Positions 39,223 through 49,712 of a DNA stretch of 64,000 nt are shown piece by piece. Origin of the DNA: an uncultured Ruminococcus sp. (GTDB taxonomy: Bacteria; Bacillota; Clostridia; Oscillospirales; Ruminococcaceae). Location: contig NZ_CAMYUE010000006.1 in NCBI RefSeq assembly GCF_947301925.1, forward strand, positions 62,001-126,000. The letters run 5' to 3'. The position numbers and the translations under genes are program-made. The notes beneath the pieces are model-generated. The model saw only the letters and a program-made list of their open reading frames with translations, searched no databases and had not been told where the DNA came from. Within the stretch, counting starts at the first letter, position 1. Each line of letters starts with the position of its first letter.

Positions 39223-41985
39223 ATGGGTTTATTCAAAAACATTTTCGGTTCTAATGCTTACTCCAACCGCGAGCTGAAGCGCATAGAGCCTATAAAGAAT
39301 AAAGTACTCGAGCTGGATGAGGAATATCAGGAGCTCTCCGACGCTGAACTGAAGGCAAAGACTGCCGAATTCAAGGAGAGACTGGAGGACGGCGAGACCC
39401 TCGACGATATCCTCCCCGAGGCTCTTGCAACTGTAAGAGAAGCAGCATGGCGTGTCCTCGAGAAGAAGCCCTATCCCGTACAGATCATCGGTGCTATCGT
39501 TCTTCATCAGGGACGTATCGCCGAAATGAAGACCGGTGAAGGTAAAACTCTCGTTGCCTGCGTAGCTTCATACCTCAACGCACTTTCGGGTCTCGGCGTT
39601 CACGTCGTTACCGTTAACGATTACCTTGCAAAGACTCAGGCAGAGGAAATGGGCAAGGTGCTCCGCTGGCTGGGACTTACCGTAGGATGTATCCTCCACG
39701 GCCTCAACAACGACCAGCGCCGTGCAGCTTACAACTGCGACGTTACATACGCTACAAATAACGAGCTGGGCTTCGATTACCTCCGTGACAACATGGTAAC
39801 TCACAAGGAGGAGCGCGTTCAGCGTGCCCCAAACTTCGCTATCGTGGACGAGGTGGACTCCATCCTCATCGATGAGGCCCGTACTCCTCTTATCATTTCC
39901 GGACGCGGCGACAAGTCCACAGACCTCTATGCTATCGTTGACCGCTTCGCAAAGACACTTACTCCTACCACAGTCGTTGAAATGGACGACAAGCAGGATC
40001 AGGACGCTCTCAACGAGGACGCCGACTACATCATCGACGAAAAGGCCAAGACCGCTACTATCACTCAGCGCGGCGTTAAGAAGGCAGAGCAGGCGTTCAG
40101 AGTCGAGAACCTTATGGATTCCGAGAACATGACCCTTCTCCACCACATAAATCAGGCTATCAAGGCCAACGGCGTAATGAAGAACGATATCGACTACGTT
40201 GTCAAGGACGGCGAGATCATCATCGTTGACGAGTTCACAGGCCGTCTCATGATGGGACGTCGATTCAACGACGGTCTCCATCAGGCTATCGAGGCCAAGG
40301 AAGGCGTTAAGATCAAGAGCGAGTCAAAGACTCTGGCTACCATCACTTTCCAGAACTTCTTCCGTCTGTATACAAAGCTGTCGGGTATGACAGGTACGGC
40401 TATGACCGAAGAGGACGAGTTCAAGGAGATCTACAAGCTGGACGTTATCGCTGTTCCCACCAATAAGCCCGTTATCCGTATCGATCACAACGATCAGGTA
40501 TATACCACCGAAAAGGGCAAGTATTCCGCTATCATAGACAAGATCATCGAGTGCCACGAGAAAGGACAGCCTATCCTCGTCGGTACCGTATCCATCGAGA
40601 AGTCGGAGCTCCTCTCCGCTATGCTCAAGAGAAAGGGCATCAAGCATGAGGTGCTCAACGCTAAGCACCACGCAAAGGAAGCCGAGATCGTCGCTCAGGC
40701 AGGTAAGTACGGCGCCGTTACCATCGCTACCAACATGGCAGGACGTGGTACCGATATCATGCTGGGCGGTAACGCAGAGTTCCTTGCAAGAGCAGAGCTG
40801 AGAAAGCGCGAGATCCCCGAGGAGATCATCACAGAGGCTATCGGCTTCGCCGATACCGAGGACGAGGAGATCCTGGCGGCAAGAAAGCTCTACCGCGAGC
40901 TTTACGATAAGTACAACGCAGAGGTAAAGGAAAAGGCTGTTGCCGTCAAGGAGGCAGGCGGACTTTATATCCTCGGTACAGAGCGTCATGAGTCACGCCG
41001 TATCGACAACCAGCTCCGCGGACGTTCAGGACGTCAGGGCGACGAGGGCGAAAGCTGCTTCTTCCTTTCCGTAGAGGATAACCTCATGCGTATCTTCGCA
41101 GGCGACCGCCTCGAGAACCTTATGAAGACCCTCAACGTTGACGAGGAGACCCCCATCGAGAGCAAGATGCTCACAAGAATCATCGAGTCCTCACAGAAGA
41201 AGGTGGAGGGACAGAACTTCAGCATAAGAAAGAACGTCCTCAACTACGACGACGTTATGAATACACAGCGTGAGATCATCTACAAGCAGAGATCACAGGT
41301 GCTTGACGGAGAGGACCTCCACGAGAGCATCCTCAAGATGTCAGAGGATCTTATCAACAGCACGGTTGACACCTATCTCGTTGATGACGAGGTCAAGGAC
41401 GACTGGAACCTTGTTGGTCTCAAGGAGCACTTCATGGGCTGGCTCATCGGTCCCGACGACCTCAACTACGACGAGGACGACCTGGACGACGTATCCAAGG
41501 AGGATATCGTCAACGAACTCAGCACCAAGGCAGGAGAGATCTACGAGGCCAAGGAAGCAGAATACGGCTCAGAGGTTATGCGTGAGCTGGAGAGAGTTAT
41601 CCTCCTGAAGGTAGTAGATACCAAGTGGATGGCTCATATCGACGACATGGAAGAGCTGAAGAAGGGTATCGGACTCCGCTCCTACGGCCAGAAGAACCCC
41701 GTTATCGAGTACCGTTACGAGGGCTTCGAGATGTTCGACGCTATGGTCGAGTCTATCCGTGAGGATACTATCCGTATGCTCCTTACTGTCAAGCTCCAGA
41801 AGAACGAAGCTCCCGAGCGTGAGCAGGTAGCCAAGCCCGATGCACCCAATGCAGGCGCAGGTGACGGAAGCTTCACAGACGAGCCTGTACGCTCAAAGAA
41901 AATAGGCGATAACGATCCGTGCCCATGCGGAAGCGGCAAGAAGTATAAGAAGTGCTGCAAGGCTAAGGATATGGCGAATAAGTAA
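39223..41985 (+). CDS. secA: SecA preprotein translocase ATPase
   Basis: A 920-residue motor ATPase of normal length. Walker A at [11 protein letters not shown] (about residue 103), Walker B at [23 protein letters not shown], helicase motif [27 protein letters not shown], and the C-terminal zinc-binding tail [17 protein letters not shown] that contacts SecB-like partners or phospholipid. It drives export of Sec substrates, which here include the many secreted dockerin proteins. Preceded by a near-consensus promoter, followed by a terminator; monocistronic. Confidence 0.98.
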   Translation: MGLFKNIFGSNAYSNRELKRIEPIKNKVLELDEEYQELSDAELKAKTAEFKERLEDGETLDDILPEALATVREAAWRVLEKKPYPVQIIGAIVLHQGRIAEMKTGEGKTLVACVASYLNALSGLGVHVVTVNDYLAKTQAEEMGKVLRWLGLTVGCILHGLNNDQRRAAYNCDVTYATNNELGFDYLRDNMVTHKEERVQRAPNFAIVDEVDSILIDEARTPLIISGRGDKSTDLYAIVDRFAKTLTPTTVVEMDDKQDQDALNEDADYIIDEKAKTATITQRGVKKAEQAFRVENLMDSENMTLLHHINQAIKANGVMKNDIDYVVKDGEIIIVDEFTGRLMMGRRFNDGLHQAIEAKEGVKIKSESKTLATITFQNFFRLYTKLSGMTGTAMTEEDEFKEIYKLDVIAVPTNKPVIRIDHNDQVYTTEKGKYSAIIDKIIECHEKGQPILVGTVSIEKSELLSAMLKRKGIKHEVLNAKHHAKEAEIVAQAGKYGAVTIATNMAGRGTDIMLGGNAEFLARAELRKREIPEEIITEAIGFADTEDEEILAARKLYRELYDKYNAEVKEKAVAVKEAGGLYILGTERHESRRIDNQLRGRSGRQGDEGESCFFLSVEDNLMRIFAGDRLENLMKTLNVDEETPIESKMLTRIIESSQKKVEGQNFSIRKNVLNYDDVMNTQREIIYKQRSQVLDGEDLHESILKMSEDLINSTVDTYLVDDEVKDDWNLVGLKEHFMGWLIGPDDLNYDEDDLDDVSKEDIVNELSTKAGEIYEAKEAEYGSEVMRELERVILLKVVDTKWMAHIDDMEELKKGIGLRSYGQKNPVIEYRYEGFEMFDAMVESIREDTIRMLLTVKLQKNEAPEREQVAKPDAPNAGAGDGSFTDEPVRSKKIGDNDPCPCGSGKKYKKCCKAKDMANK

Positions 41986-41994
41986 TATTCACAC

Positions 41995-42018
41995 AGGGGC
42001 GGATCCGCGCCCCTTTTG
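41995..42018 (+). terminator. terminator after secA
   Basis: AGGGGCG-GATC-CGCGCCCCT with a T-run, 10 bp after the stop. Confidence 0.75.
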
Positions 42019-42090
42019 TGCATTACCGCCTGAAAGAACGGCACAGAAGGCTTTTTTACAGAGAAAAGAAAGGTTTTATGAGGTGACAAT

Positions 42091-43065
42091 ATGAAAAAGT
42101 TTGTTTTTCCCGTATTGATGCTCGCGCTTCTTGCGGGCTGCGGAAAGGTAAGCGACGCCTCCGGCGTTGAGAGCCGTATAAACATCGTTTCGGGTACCGT
42201 TGAGGGTACTACCCGCGACATCTCGACTACGGATACAGAGGTCACTACCGACGAAACATCCACCAAGAACGGCACTACTACCACCACAAAGACCGCAGGA
42301 GAAAAGGTATCGGGTTCTACTACCACCACCAAGAAGACCCGCGTACAGCCTGCCACAAGAGCTTCGGGCGGCGGCGGAGGTACCCGCGGTACCACAAGAG
42401 CTGTGCCCACCGCTCCAAGGACTACCACTACCGCACCACAGCCTACATCACAGACACCTACCATAGACCCGAAGGACTACAGCTCTATTTCCTTTGCACT
42501 GAATGAGAGCGCCAATGAGATAGACGTAACAAGGAACGGCGTCACAAACTCCATACAGGTGCTGAAGGACGTTGACCTGACAGACATAAGGAACGCTATG
42601 TCCAATGATTCATCAAAGACCATAAACGACTTCATCGTAAGGAACAACGATTTCGACTTTGACGGCTATCCCGATCTCTTTATCATAGAGAAGCCCGATG
42701 ACCTCAATAAGACGGGAAAGTTCTACCGCTATGATCCCACAAAGGGCATATATTCGTCATGGAGCGAGCTCAACGGTCTCGGCTTTGACGGCGGCTCACG
42801 CGGCTATGAGATAATGCCAAATGCTACCGAAAACAGCCTGACTATCTATGACAAGAAGGATTCTCTCAATTATGAGGCCAAGACCTTCTCATGGAATGAG
42901 TACAATCTGCTGGTTCTGAGAAAATACGTCAAGCAGTACAACGACGGCGAGCTCATAGATACGGTCCTGTATGACGAGAACGGCCTTGAGACTCTCAGGG
43001 AGACCAGAGACAGCCAGGGCAATCTCATCGGAGGAGAGACTGAGGAGCAGCCTCAGAACGATTAA
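42091..43065 (+). CDS. lipoprotein with Thr-rich spacer and FG-GAP/XAC2610-like domain (copy 1 of 3)
   Basis: A 324-residue predicted lipoprotein: lipobox LLAGCGK (Cys about 17), then a long Thr/Ser/Gly spacer (about 20-130) and a C-terminal domain of about 190 residues containing NDFDFDGYPDLFIIEKP, a calcium-loop-like DxDxDGxxD motif as in FG-GAP/VCBS repeats and XAC2610-like domains. It ends with a repeat-like YDENGLETLRETRDSQGNLIG. It is the first of three tandem, co-directional genes with the same domain; likely binds a surface ligand. Function unknown. Confidence 0.78.
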   Translation: MKKFVFPVLMLALLAGCGKVSDASGVESRINIVSGTVEGTTRDISTTDTEVTTDETSTKNGTTTTTKTAGEKVSGSTTTTKKTRVQPATRASGGGGGTRGTTRAVPTAPRTTTTAPQPTSQTPTIDPKDYSSISFALNESANEIDVTRNGVTNSIQVLKDVDLTDIRNAMSNDSSKTINDFIVRNNDFDFDGYPDLFIIEKPDDLNKTGKFYRYDPTKGIYSSWSELNGLGFDGGSRGYEIMPNATENSLTIYDKKDSLNYEAKTFSWNEYNLLVLRKYVKQYNDGELIDTVLYDENGLETLRETRDSQGNLIGGETEEQPQND

Positions 43066-43098
43066 TAACAGGATATGCTCACGGCTGAGCGGATATAC

Positions 43099-43128
43099 AG
43101 GGGCTGTGCCGATAACGGCGCAGCCCCT
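43099..43128 (+). terminator. hairpin between the first and second lipoprotein genes
   Basis: AGGGGCTGTGCC-GATAAC-GGCGCAGCCCCT hairpin; the T-tract is weak (TGTCACAG), so it may be an attenuator or RNA-stability element within the cluster. Confidence 0.5.
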
Positions 43129-43157
43129 TGTCACAGCAGGAAAGGAACAAACGCAAT

Positions 43158-44414
43158 ATGAACATGAAGCATTTCATCATACCAATCATCAGCGCTGCAC
43201 TGCTTTCAGGCTGCTCGCAAGGAGCAAAGAGCTCAGTGCCCTCCGAACCGGAGACAACTGCCGCTGCGGCGACTTCAACTGAGCCCACCACCACAAAACC
43301 CATAGTCACCATAGCTTCACCGACGAGGAGAAAGGACGAGACCGTCCACTTCACGGTGGGAGTTCAGGGCAGCAGTGTCACGGTGCTACGCGGAGGAAGC
43401 GCCGTCGGCGTGATCGAGGCTGACGTACAGCTTGCGGGGCCGGAGGACGTTGTTATCGGGGACTTCAATTTTGACGGCTATGACGACCTGTTCATTTATG
43501 ATGATGTATACACGGGAGCTTACTGGCTCTGTGTCCCCGATACCATGGAGTTCACACGGTCTGAGGCAATGGCTCTTGCGGACGGAAAGGCCCTGCTCAT
43601 GGACGCGGACAGCTCCTCCCGCACCCTTACCATGAAGCATAATGTCGGTTACGGCAGCTGTGAGACTGTATACAGGTGGCAGGACGATGTGCTTGTGCCT
43701 GTGAGCTGCATTTGTGAATACACAAAAGGCTATGGTGACGACGCGGAAAGTCTGGTTGACGTCTTGGAGTTCGACGAAAAAGGCCGCAGGATCATCACCG
43801 AGAGAAGGCATATCAATTACAACACAGGCGCCTGCTTCAGGACAGAGACAGATGTGCCGTACCTCTGCACCACTGACAGCTCCGTGGACTATATGAAGGG
43901 ACGGGAGCTTATACAGTCCATTGATGTGACGGGGCTGCCACAGCTCTATGACAGGATAAAGCAGAACGGAAAAGCCAAATATCTTCCGTATAGCAGCAAC
44001 AACCTGAGTGACAGTGCCGATGTGCTCCTGCTCGAAGAAGACTATGACTTTGACGGGCATAATGACCTGCGGATACAGACGGATTCAGTGCTTGCAGGGG
44101 GCGATGACAAATATGTTTATTACCGCTATGACGAGGCTGCGGACAGATATACGGAGTGGCAGGAGCTCAATGAACTGGGCGCAGTTGCGGCCGATCCTTA
44201 CAAAAAGGAGCTGTCATACTATGACAAGCTTACCCTTGACGAGGACCACAACTGCTATATCTTCATATGGGATGACGGAAAGCTTCGCCTGACAAAGCGC
44301 ACATTTTATCACGGTGACAGCAATCAGTGTGATACATATGAGTATGATGAAGACGGAAACGAGCATTTTGTCCGTTCGGGTATCTACATAAAGGATAATT
44401 TCGATAAAGAATAA
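43158..44414 (+). CDS. lipoprotein with two FG-GAP/XAC2610-like calcium motifs (copy 2 of 3)
   Basis: A 418-residue lipoprotein; the start at 43158 (MNMKHFIIPIISAALLSGC) follows AGGAAAGGAA. Lipobox LLSGC. Two domain units each have the calcium-loop motif: INFDGYDDLFIYDDVY-type (FNFDGYDDLFIYDD) at about 105-120 and DYDFDGHNDLRIQTD at about 300-315, each followed by a conserved YWLCV/YRYD segment. It is similar in plan to the gene just downstream, so the two arose by duplication. Surface-exposed; ligand or substrate unknown. Confidence 0.8.
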   Translation: MNMKHFIIPIISAALLSGCSQGAKSSVPSEPETTAAAATSTEPTTTKPIVTIASPTRRKDETVHFTVGVQGSSVTVLRGGSAVGVIEADVQLAGPEDVVIGDFNFDGYDDLFIYDDVYTGAYWLCVPDTMEFTRSEAMALADGKALLMDADSSSRTLTMKHNVGYGSCETVYRWQDDVLVPVSCICEYTKGYGDDAESLVDVLEFDEKGRRIITERRHINYNTGACFRTETDVPYLCTTDSSVDYMKGRELIQSIDVTGLPQLYDRIKQNGKAKYLPYSSNNLSDSADVLLLEEDYDFDGHNDLRIQTDSVLAGGDDKYVYYRYDEAADRYTEWQELNELGAVAADPYKKELSYYDKLTLDEDHNCYIFIWDDGKLRLTKRTFYHGDSNQCDTYEYDEDGNEHFVRSGIYIKDNFDKE

Positions 44415-44427
44415 GAAAGGGTTTGCC

Positions 44428-45645
44428 ATGAGACAGGAAAAGATATTATTATTGCTTGCGGGCAGTCTGCTGCTTGCAGGCTGTTCAGACAATAACGACT
44501 TGTCTGTGAGTATTTCAGAGCCTCCCACAGAGGCGGCTGAAACCACTGCTGCCGTGGAGAGTGCAGAGGACTTCAGGCTCTCGGCTAACGAGAGAGGCGC
44601 CACCATGCTCATCAACGGAGAGCCCGCAGGCAGTGTGGAATTTGATATTCCTCTCAGGGACGGAAAAAGCGTTCTGTCCGTGGATATCAATTTTGACGGC
44701 TATGACGATATTTTTGCCTGTCTGGACTACTACATGGCGGACTGCTGGGTATACGACCGTGAGGCAAAGGGCTTTGTCAAGGCGGGAGAAGCTCTTCCCA
44801 TGGCCTTTGCCTACGATAAATTCAACATTCAGAGCATCACTTATGAAACGGACAAGAACGAAAAGACCGTCACCGTGACTCAGAACGACAATTCAAATGA
44901 GGGAAGCACCGTATACAAATGGCAGGGAGACAAACTTGTCCCGCTCAGCATGAGCACACGCTATTACACTGATGAGGGCGGCCCCTTTGTTGACAGATAT
45001 TCATTTGACGATAAATGGCGGAAGGTGCTTGAAGAAAGGCAGCGTATCGACTATTCCACAGGCGAATGTATAAAGACCGAAAAGAATATTGAGTATTTCC
45101 GCGTGACAGACAGCTCCGTTGACTATATGAAGGGGGCAGAGCTGCTCCAGAGCATAGAGGTAAGCGGACTGCCCGAGGTGTGCGGCAGGATACTCGCAAG
45201 AGATGAGAGTATAAAGTATATGATCATAGGGCGGTACCATATGGCTGTTCCCGAGGACTATATCCTCTGTGAGGACGACTTCGACTTTGACGGTCACGGC
45301 GATCTGGCCATATATACAGGCTGTTCAGGGGAAAGCGGCGAGAAGAATCTTTACTACCGCTATGACAGCGCAAGCGGAAGCTATATCCCGTGGGAGGAGC
45401 TGAACAGGTTCGGTGAATATCAGCTCTTTATCATGGAGGACTCTGAGGAGATCGCTTACTATGACGATTTCTCAACTGATAAGGAGAACGATATGTATAT
45501 ACTGACCTGGACCGGCGGCAGCCTGAAGCTCAGCCAGAGAAGGCATTATACAAAGCAAAGAGGAATGTATAAGCTCTATGAGTATGACGCGCAGGGCAAT
45601 GAGAGCTATGTGAAGGACGTAGTGCTTCCCACAGGCACATACTGA
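44428..45645 (+). CDS. lipoprotein with two FG-GAP/XAC2610-like calcium motifs (copy 3 of 3)
   Basis: A 405-residue lipoprotein with AAGAAAGG before the ATG; lipobox LLAGC. Two units are visible: INFDGYDDIFACLDYY (about 90-105) and DFDFDGHGDLAIYTG (about 285-300), matching the spacing in the preceding gene; SSVDYMKGAELLQSIEVSGLP also occurs there nearly unchanged. It begins 13 bp after the stop of copy 2. Together with the 42091 gene it forms a tandem family, and the last is followed by an unrelated methyltransferase gene. Confidence 0.8.
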   Translation: MRQEKILLLLAGSLLLAGCSDNNDLSVSISEPPTEAAETTAAVESAEDFRLSANERGATMLINGEPAGSVEFDIPLRDGKSVLSVDINFDGYDDIFACLDYYMADCWVYDREAKGFVKAGEALPMAFAYDKFNIQSITYETDKNEKTVTVTQNDNSNEGSTVYKWQGDKLVPLSMSTRYYTDEGGPFVDRYSFDDKWRKVLEERQRIDYSTGECIKTEKNIEYFRVTDSSVDYMKGAELLQSIEVSGLPEVCGRILARDESIKYMIIGRYHMAVPEDYILCEDDFDFDGHGDLAIYTGCSGESGEKNLYYRYDSASGSYIPWEELNRFGEYQLFIMEDSEEIAYYDDFSTDKENDMYILTWTGGSLKLSQRRHYTKQRGMYKLYEYDAQGNESYVKDVVLPTGTY

Positions 45646-45683
45646 GGCTTCGGGACTATAAATACTATTCGGGAGATATTATT

Positions 45684-46451
45684 ATGAGCGGATACAGTGC
45701 GTTTGCCCGTTATTATGACGAGCTCACCGCAAATATAGACTACAGGAAGAGGGGAGAGTTCTTCCACAGCATCATACAGCGGTTCAAGACCACAAAGGAG
45801 AATATCCTCCTTGATCTTGCCTGCGGTACGGGAAGCATATCCGAGGTCATGGCAGGTCTGGGCTACGACGTCATCGGCGTGGACAACTCCGACGAGATGC
45901 TGGGCATAGCCCTTGACAAGAAGTTCGACAGCGGACTGGCTATACAGTATCTGTGTCAGGATATGCGCAGGCTGGATATGTTCGGCACGGTGGATATCAC
46001 CATATGCGCTCTTGACAGCATAAACCACCTCGCCTCCCTTGACGATGTAAGGAAGGTTTTTGAGAATGTGGCCTTCTTCTCCGAGCAGGATGGACTCTTT
46101 ATATTCGACGTGAACACCCCATACAAGCACAGGGAAGTGCTGGCGAACAATACCTTCACCTATGAGACCGACAATGTGTACTGCGTATGGGAGAACACTC
46201 TCGATCCCGATACCCTTGAGGTAAAGATGCAGCTGGAGTTCTTCGAGCGCGAGGAAAACGGTCTTTATTCACGAAGCTCGGACAGCTTTTCGGAAAAGGC
46301 CTACAGCGAGGCGGATATCGAGAGGCTCCTTGCGGAATGCGACTTTGAGGTGCTGGGGAAATACGCCGAGGACAGCTTCGAGCCCCCCGCTGAGGATCAG
46401 CAGCGCATAGTCTATGCCGCAAGATGTATCAGAAGCGGCCAGAAATATTGA
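45684..46451 (+). CDS. class I SAM-dependent methyltransferase
   Basis: A 255-residue cytoplasmic protein. Rossmann motif I ILLDLACGTGSISEVM (about 47-62) binds S-adenosylmethionine; IGVDNSDEMLGIA is motif II; CALDSINHL (about 108) is the catalytic-loop region. Typical of small-molecule or tRNA methyltransferases; the substrate cannot be told. Closely spaced with the following hslO and HAD gene (13 and 9 bp), forming an operon. Confidence 0.85.
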   Translation: MSGYSAFARYYDELTANIDYRKRGEFFHSIIQRFKTTKENILLDLACGTGSISEVMAGLGYDVIGVDNSDEMLGIALDKKFDSGLAIQYLCQDMRRLDMFGTVDITICALDSINHLASLDDVRKVFENVAFFSEQDGLFIFDVNTPYKHREVLANNTFTYETDNVYCVWENTLDPDTLEVKMQLEFFEREENGLYSRSSDSFSEKAYSEADIERLLAECDFEVLGKYAEDSFEPPAEDQQRIVYAARCIRSGQKY

Positions 46452-46464
46452 AAGGATAAGTTGA

Positions 46465-47337
46465 ATGGGTAATTTATACAGAGCAATATCTGCGGACGGC
46501 TCCGCGTTTGCAGAGGTGCTTGACGCAAAGGACATAGTATCGGAGATAGAGCGTATACACAAGACCTCCGCGGTAGTGACAGCAGGTCTGGGAAGGCTTA
46601 CCATTGCCGCTTCACTTATGGGCTATATGCTCAAGGGCGAGGAGGACAGCGTTACCCTCCGTGTGGACGGAGGCGGTCCTGCGGGACAGCTTGTGGCGGT
46701 TGCCGACAGCCGCGGAAACGTAAAGAGCTGCGTGAACAATCCCGTGGTGGAGATACCCCTCAATCCGCAGGGCAAGCTTGACGTTGGCGGAGCAGTGGGC
46801 AGGGACGGCACCCTCTCCGTAGTCAAGGATATGGGACTGAAAGAGCCCTATGTGGGCGTTATCCCTCTTGTTTCGGGAGAGATAGCCGAGGATATAGCAA
46901 GCTATTACGCCACCAGCGAGCAGATACCTACGGTGTGCAGCCTTGGTGTACTGGTAAATCCCGATCTTACCGTTAAGTCGGCAGGAGGCTTCCTTGTGCA
47001 GCTGCTGCCCTTTGCGGACGAGAAGTGCATAGATATCATCGAAAAGAATGTGGCTAAGATACGTCCCGTATCGGCTATGCTGGACGAGGGCGTAACTCCC
47101 GAGGAGATAGCCAATATGCTCCTTGAGGGACTTGAGCCCAATGTCCTTGATACAGCCGCTCCCGTGTACAGGTGCGATTGCAGCCGTGAGCGCACAGAAA
47201 GAGTTCTCATCAGCATAGGAAGGGACGAGCTGAAGGCCATAGCCGATGAGGGCAAGGACACAGCGGTGAGCTGCCATTTCTGCGGTAAGGAGTACGTTTT
47301 TTCTCCCGATGAGATAAGAAAGCTCATGGGCGAATAA
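46465..47337 (+). CDS. hslO: Hsp33 redox-regulated chaperonin
   Basis: A 290-residue protein with AAAGGATAAG before the ATG. The Hsp33 fold is seen from the N-terminal SVTLRVDGGGPAGQLVAVADSRGNVKSCVNNP block and the C-terminal redox zinc site CDCS (about 233) and CHFCGKEY (about 272). Oxidation of these four Cys activates the holdase, protecting proteins in oxidative or heat stress. Cytoplasmic; in the operon with the methyltransferase and the HAD gene. Confidence 0.97.
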   Translation: MGNLYRAISADGSAFAEVLDAKDIVSEIERIHKTSAVVTAGLGRLTIAASLMGYMLKGEEDSVTLRVDGGGPAGQLVAVADSRGNVKSCVNNPVVEIPLNPQGKLDVGGAVGRDGTLSVVKDMGLKEPYVGVIPLVSGEIAEDIASYYATSEQIPTVCSLGVLVNPDLTVKSAGGFLVQLLPFADEKCIDIIEKNVAKIRPVSAMLDEGVTPEEIANMLLEGLEPNVLDTAAPVYRCDCSRERTERVLISIGRDELKAIADEGKDTAVSCHFCGKEYVFSPDEIRKLMGE

Positions 47338-47346
47338 GGAGGAGCT

Positions 47347-48012
47347 ATGATAACTGCCATATTTGACCTTGACGGCACCATAGCCGATACCATAGCCGAT
47401 CTGGGCGACGCTGTGAACTGCGGGCTTACGCAGCTGGGCTGTCCTGTCCACGGCTATGAGGCCTACAAGAAGATGGTGGGCAACGGCGCAAGAAAACTGT
47501 GCGAGAGGGCTCTGCCCGATGACAGAAAGGACATGGCCGAGGAGCTCCACGGCCTTTTCAAGGAGTATTACAGCTCCCACTATCTGGACAAGACAAGGCT
47601 GTACGACGGCATGAAGGAGACGTTGGAAAGGCTTCAGCAGAACGGGGTTTATCTTGCCGTGGCCACAAACAAGCCCGAGAGCGCAGCGCGGGACATAATT
47701 GCGGAGCTTCTGCCCAATATTGATTTTGTCCGTGTGCTGGGCGGCAGGGACGACAGACCCACCAAGCCCGACATTGCTATACTTACCGAGATATTCGCGG
47801 CTCTGCCGGACGAGGAGAACCGTGTGTTCATGATAGGCGACAGCAATGTGGACGTTCGGACGGCTAAGAATGCAGCCATAGAGTGTATCGGCTGCGCATG
47901 GGGCTTCCGCGGACGTTCCGAGCTGGAGGCCGAGGGCGCGGACTATATTGCCGAAAAGCCCGGAGATATTTTCGGTATTATTATGAGATCAGGACTGAAT
48001 ACCGTGAAATAA
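47347..48012 (+). CDS. HAD-family phosphatase (phosphoglycolate-phosphatase-like)
   Basis: A 221-residue protein with AAGGAGGAGCT before the ATG. Motif I FDLDGTIADT, motif III TKPDIAIL and motif IV MIGDSNVDVRTAKNA are complete. The Gph/PGP subfamily dephosphorylates 2-phosphoglycolate or similar metabolites. Exact substrate uncertain. Last gene of the operon; a terminator follows. Confidence 0.9.
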   Translation: MITAIFDLDGTIADTIADLGDAVNCGLTQLGCPVHGYEAYKKMVGNGARKLCERALPDDRKDMAEELHGLFKEYYSSHYLDKTRLYDGMKETLERLQQNGVYLAVATNKPESAARDIIAELLPNIDFVRVLGGRDDRPTKPDIAILTEIFAALPDEENRVFMIGDSNVDVRTAKNAAIECIGCAWGFRGRSELEAEGADYIAEKPGDIFGIIMRSGLNTVK

Positions 48013-48019
48013 AAGCTCA

Positions 48020-48046
48020 GGGGCGCACAGTGTGCGCCCCTTTTTT
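48020..48046. terminator. terminator between HAD gene and GH53 gene
   Basis: AGGGGCGCACA-GTGTGCGCCCCT hairpin followed by TTTTTT; also follows the minus-strand GH53 gene. Confidence 0.85.
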
Positions 48047-48055
48047 GCGTGAAAA

Positions 48056-49693
48056 TCACCAGTTGCTGATAGCCCGGTTGTTCGGATCGTATATATCGGA
48101 ATCAAAAGGGAGCATGGTCACAGTGATCTTTGTCAGGTCACTGTCGGGATATCCCAGAACATAGCGTTGAAGCTTTACAAAGTCGGCAATATTGAAATAT
48201 CCGTCGTTGTTAAGGTCGATAGTGTCGTCCGGGGTGCTGCTGTTGTTTGCGGAGACAAGCAGCTTTCGCAGCATTACTACATCGAATACATCTATGACGC
48301 CGTCGCTGTTGACATCGCCTCTTACAACGTCTATTTTTATTGTGGGAGTGGTGGTCGTAGTTGTAGTTGTTGTGGCAGTCGTCGTTGTGGTCGTAGTAGT
48401 TGTAGTAGTAGTCGTTGTTGTGACGGGCTTGCTCTGCGGGTAAATGTTCAGGAAGAGATCAAGGGACTCCAGAGGCTTTCCGTGGAAGTCGAAAAGCGCC
48501 TGATTATCGAAGGAGGAGCCTCCCGATTCAGTAACGTCCTTGTCATAGCCCTTGGCATAGGAAGTAGCCCAGCCTGTTCCGTATCTGTCCCAGTTGTTCC
48601 TCTGCTGTTCCCATGAGAGGTCGGGTATGCCCAGCCATGCAGGCTCCCAGTAGAAAACGCCGATACCGTGGCCGTTGCAGCCGGCAACAGTCCTGAACAC
48701 ATCGGTGACAGCCTTTATCTGACCGTCCACGGATACGGGATACTTCATCTCGCAGCCCTCATGTGTGGAGGTGACGCTGTTTGCGAAGTGGTCGCCGTCC
48801 TGATCGGTGTAGGGATAGGCGGTCTCGGCCACCATGACGTATTTATTGTACTTGTTGCCGATGTCGGTGAGAGTTTTTTGCAGATTATCCAGAGAGCCGT
48901 GCCAGTAGGAATAATATGAGGCGGCAAACACATCATAATCCAGGTTGCATTCGTCCATGACCTGAGCGTACCAGCCGAAGTGGCCGTTGCCTGCGTTGGC
49001 GAAGTGATGGGCTATGAGGATATTCCTGTCAAAGTCGCGGACTGCCTTTTCACCGCTGGAAAACAGGTCGCATATCTTGTACATATCCTTTTCGCCGCAG
49101 AAGAAGCACTCGGTCTCGTTTCCCACCTGCACCATGCCGATATCGCTGCCGTTCTCGGTGAGGTACTTCAGCACCCATGAGGTCCAGTTGTATATCTCGC
49201 CCTTGAGCTTGTTGTGGTCGTGGGGCTGCCAGTATTTGGGACGGGTCTGCTTTGCGGGATCCGCCCAGAAGTCGGAATACTGTATATCCGCAAGGAGCTT
49301 CATGCCGTTTTCCGCAGCACGTTTGCCTATCTTTGCGGCAGTTTCGAGATCGGAGTGACCGCCGCCGTAGGTGTTGCCGTTGTCGTCATGGGGCTCGTTC
49401 CATATCCTGACGCGGATATAGTTGACGCCGTGAACTGCAAGCGTTCTGAATATATCCTGCTCATTGCCGTTATCGTCATAGAACTTCATGCCTGCCTCCT
49501 CAAGGGAGATAACGGAGGAGATATCCACTCCGCGGATAGGCTCTCCGCCGTTGATGCGGCTGTCGAAGTCGGTGAAGGTAACTGCGGGGATGTCAGCTGC
49601 CTCTGCGTCGCGGCAGGTGATACTGCCTGCTGACACAGAATGGAAGGCCATCAGCGCGGCAGCTGCCGACGCTATGAATCTGCTGATTTTCAT
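48056..49693 (-). CDS. GH53 endo-beta-1,4-galactanase with Thr linker and dockerin
   Basis: A 545-residue secreted enzyme; AAAGGAGGATATC precedes the ATG and residues 1-32 form a signal peptide. GH53 domain at about 48-400: RGVDISSVISLEEAGMKFYD start, HGVNYIRVRIWNEPHDDNG, acid/base Glu193 in VQVGNETECF and nucleophile Glu290 in VMVAETAYPY. It cuts beta-1,4-galactan side chains of pectin. A Thr linker (about 415-445) leads to a dockerin at about 452-512 (RGDVNSDGVIDVFD, DLNNDGYFNIAD). It extends the cellulosome's target range to pectin. Confidence 0.93.
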   Translation of the reverse strand: MKISRFIASAAAALMAFHSVSAGSITCRDAEAADIPAVTFTDFDSRINGGEPIRGVDISSVISLEEAGMKFYDDNGNEQDIFRTLAVHGVNYIRVRIWNEPHDDNGNTYGGGHSDLETAAKIGKRAAENGMKLLADIQYSDFWADPAKQTRPKYWQPHDHNKLKGEIYNWTSWVLKYLTENGSDIGMVQVGNETECFFCGEKDMYKICDLFSSGEKAVRDFDRNILIAHHFANAGNGHFGWYAQVMDECNLDYDVFAASYYSYWHGSLDNLQKTLTDIGNKYNKYVMVAETAYPYTDQDGDHFANSVTSTHEGCEMKYPVSVDGQIKAVTDVFRTVAGCNGHGIGVFYWEPAWLGIPDLSWEQQRNNWDRYGTGWATSYAKGYDKDVTESGGSSFDNQALFDFHGKPLESLDLFLNIYPQSKPVTTTTTTTTTTTTTTTATTTTTTTTTPTIKIDVVRGDVNSDGVIDVFDVVMLRKLLVSANNSSTPDDTIDLNNDGYFNIADFVKLQRYVLGYPDSDLTKITVTMLPFDSDIYDPNNRAISNW

Positions 49694-49712
49694 GATATCC
49701 TCCTTTACACGG

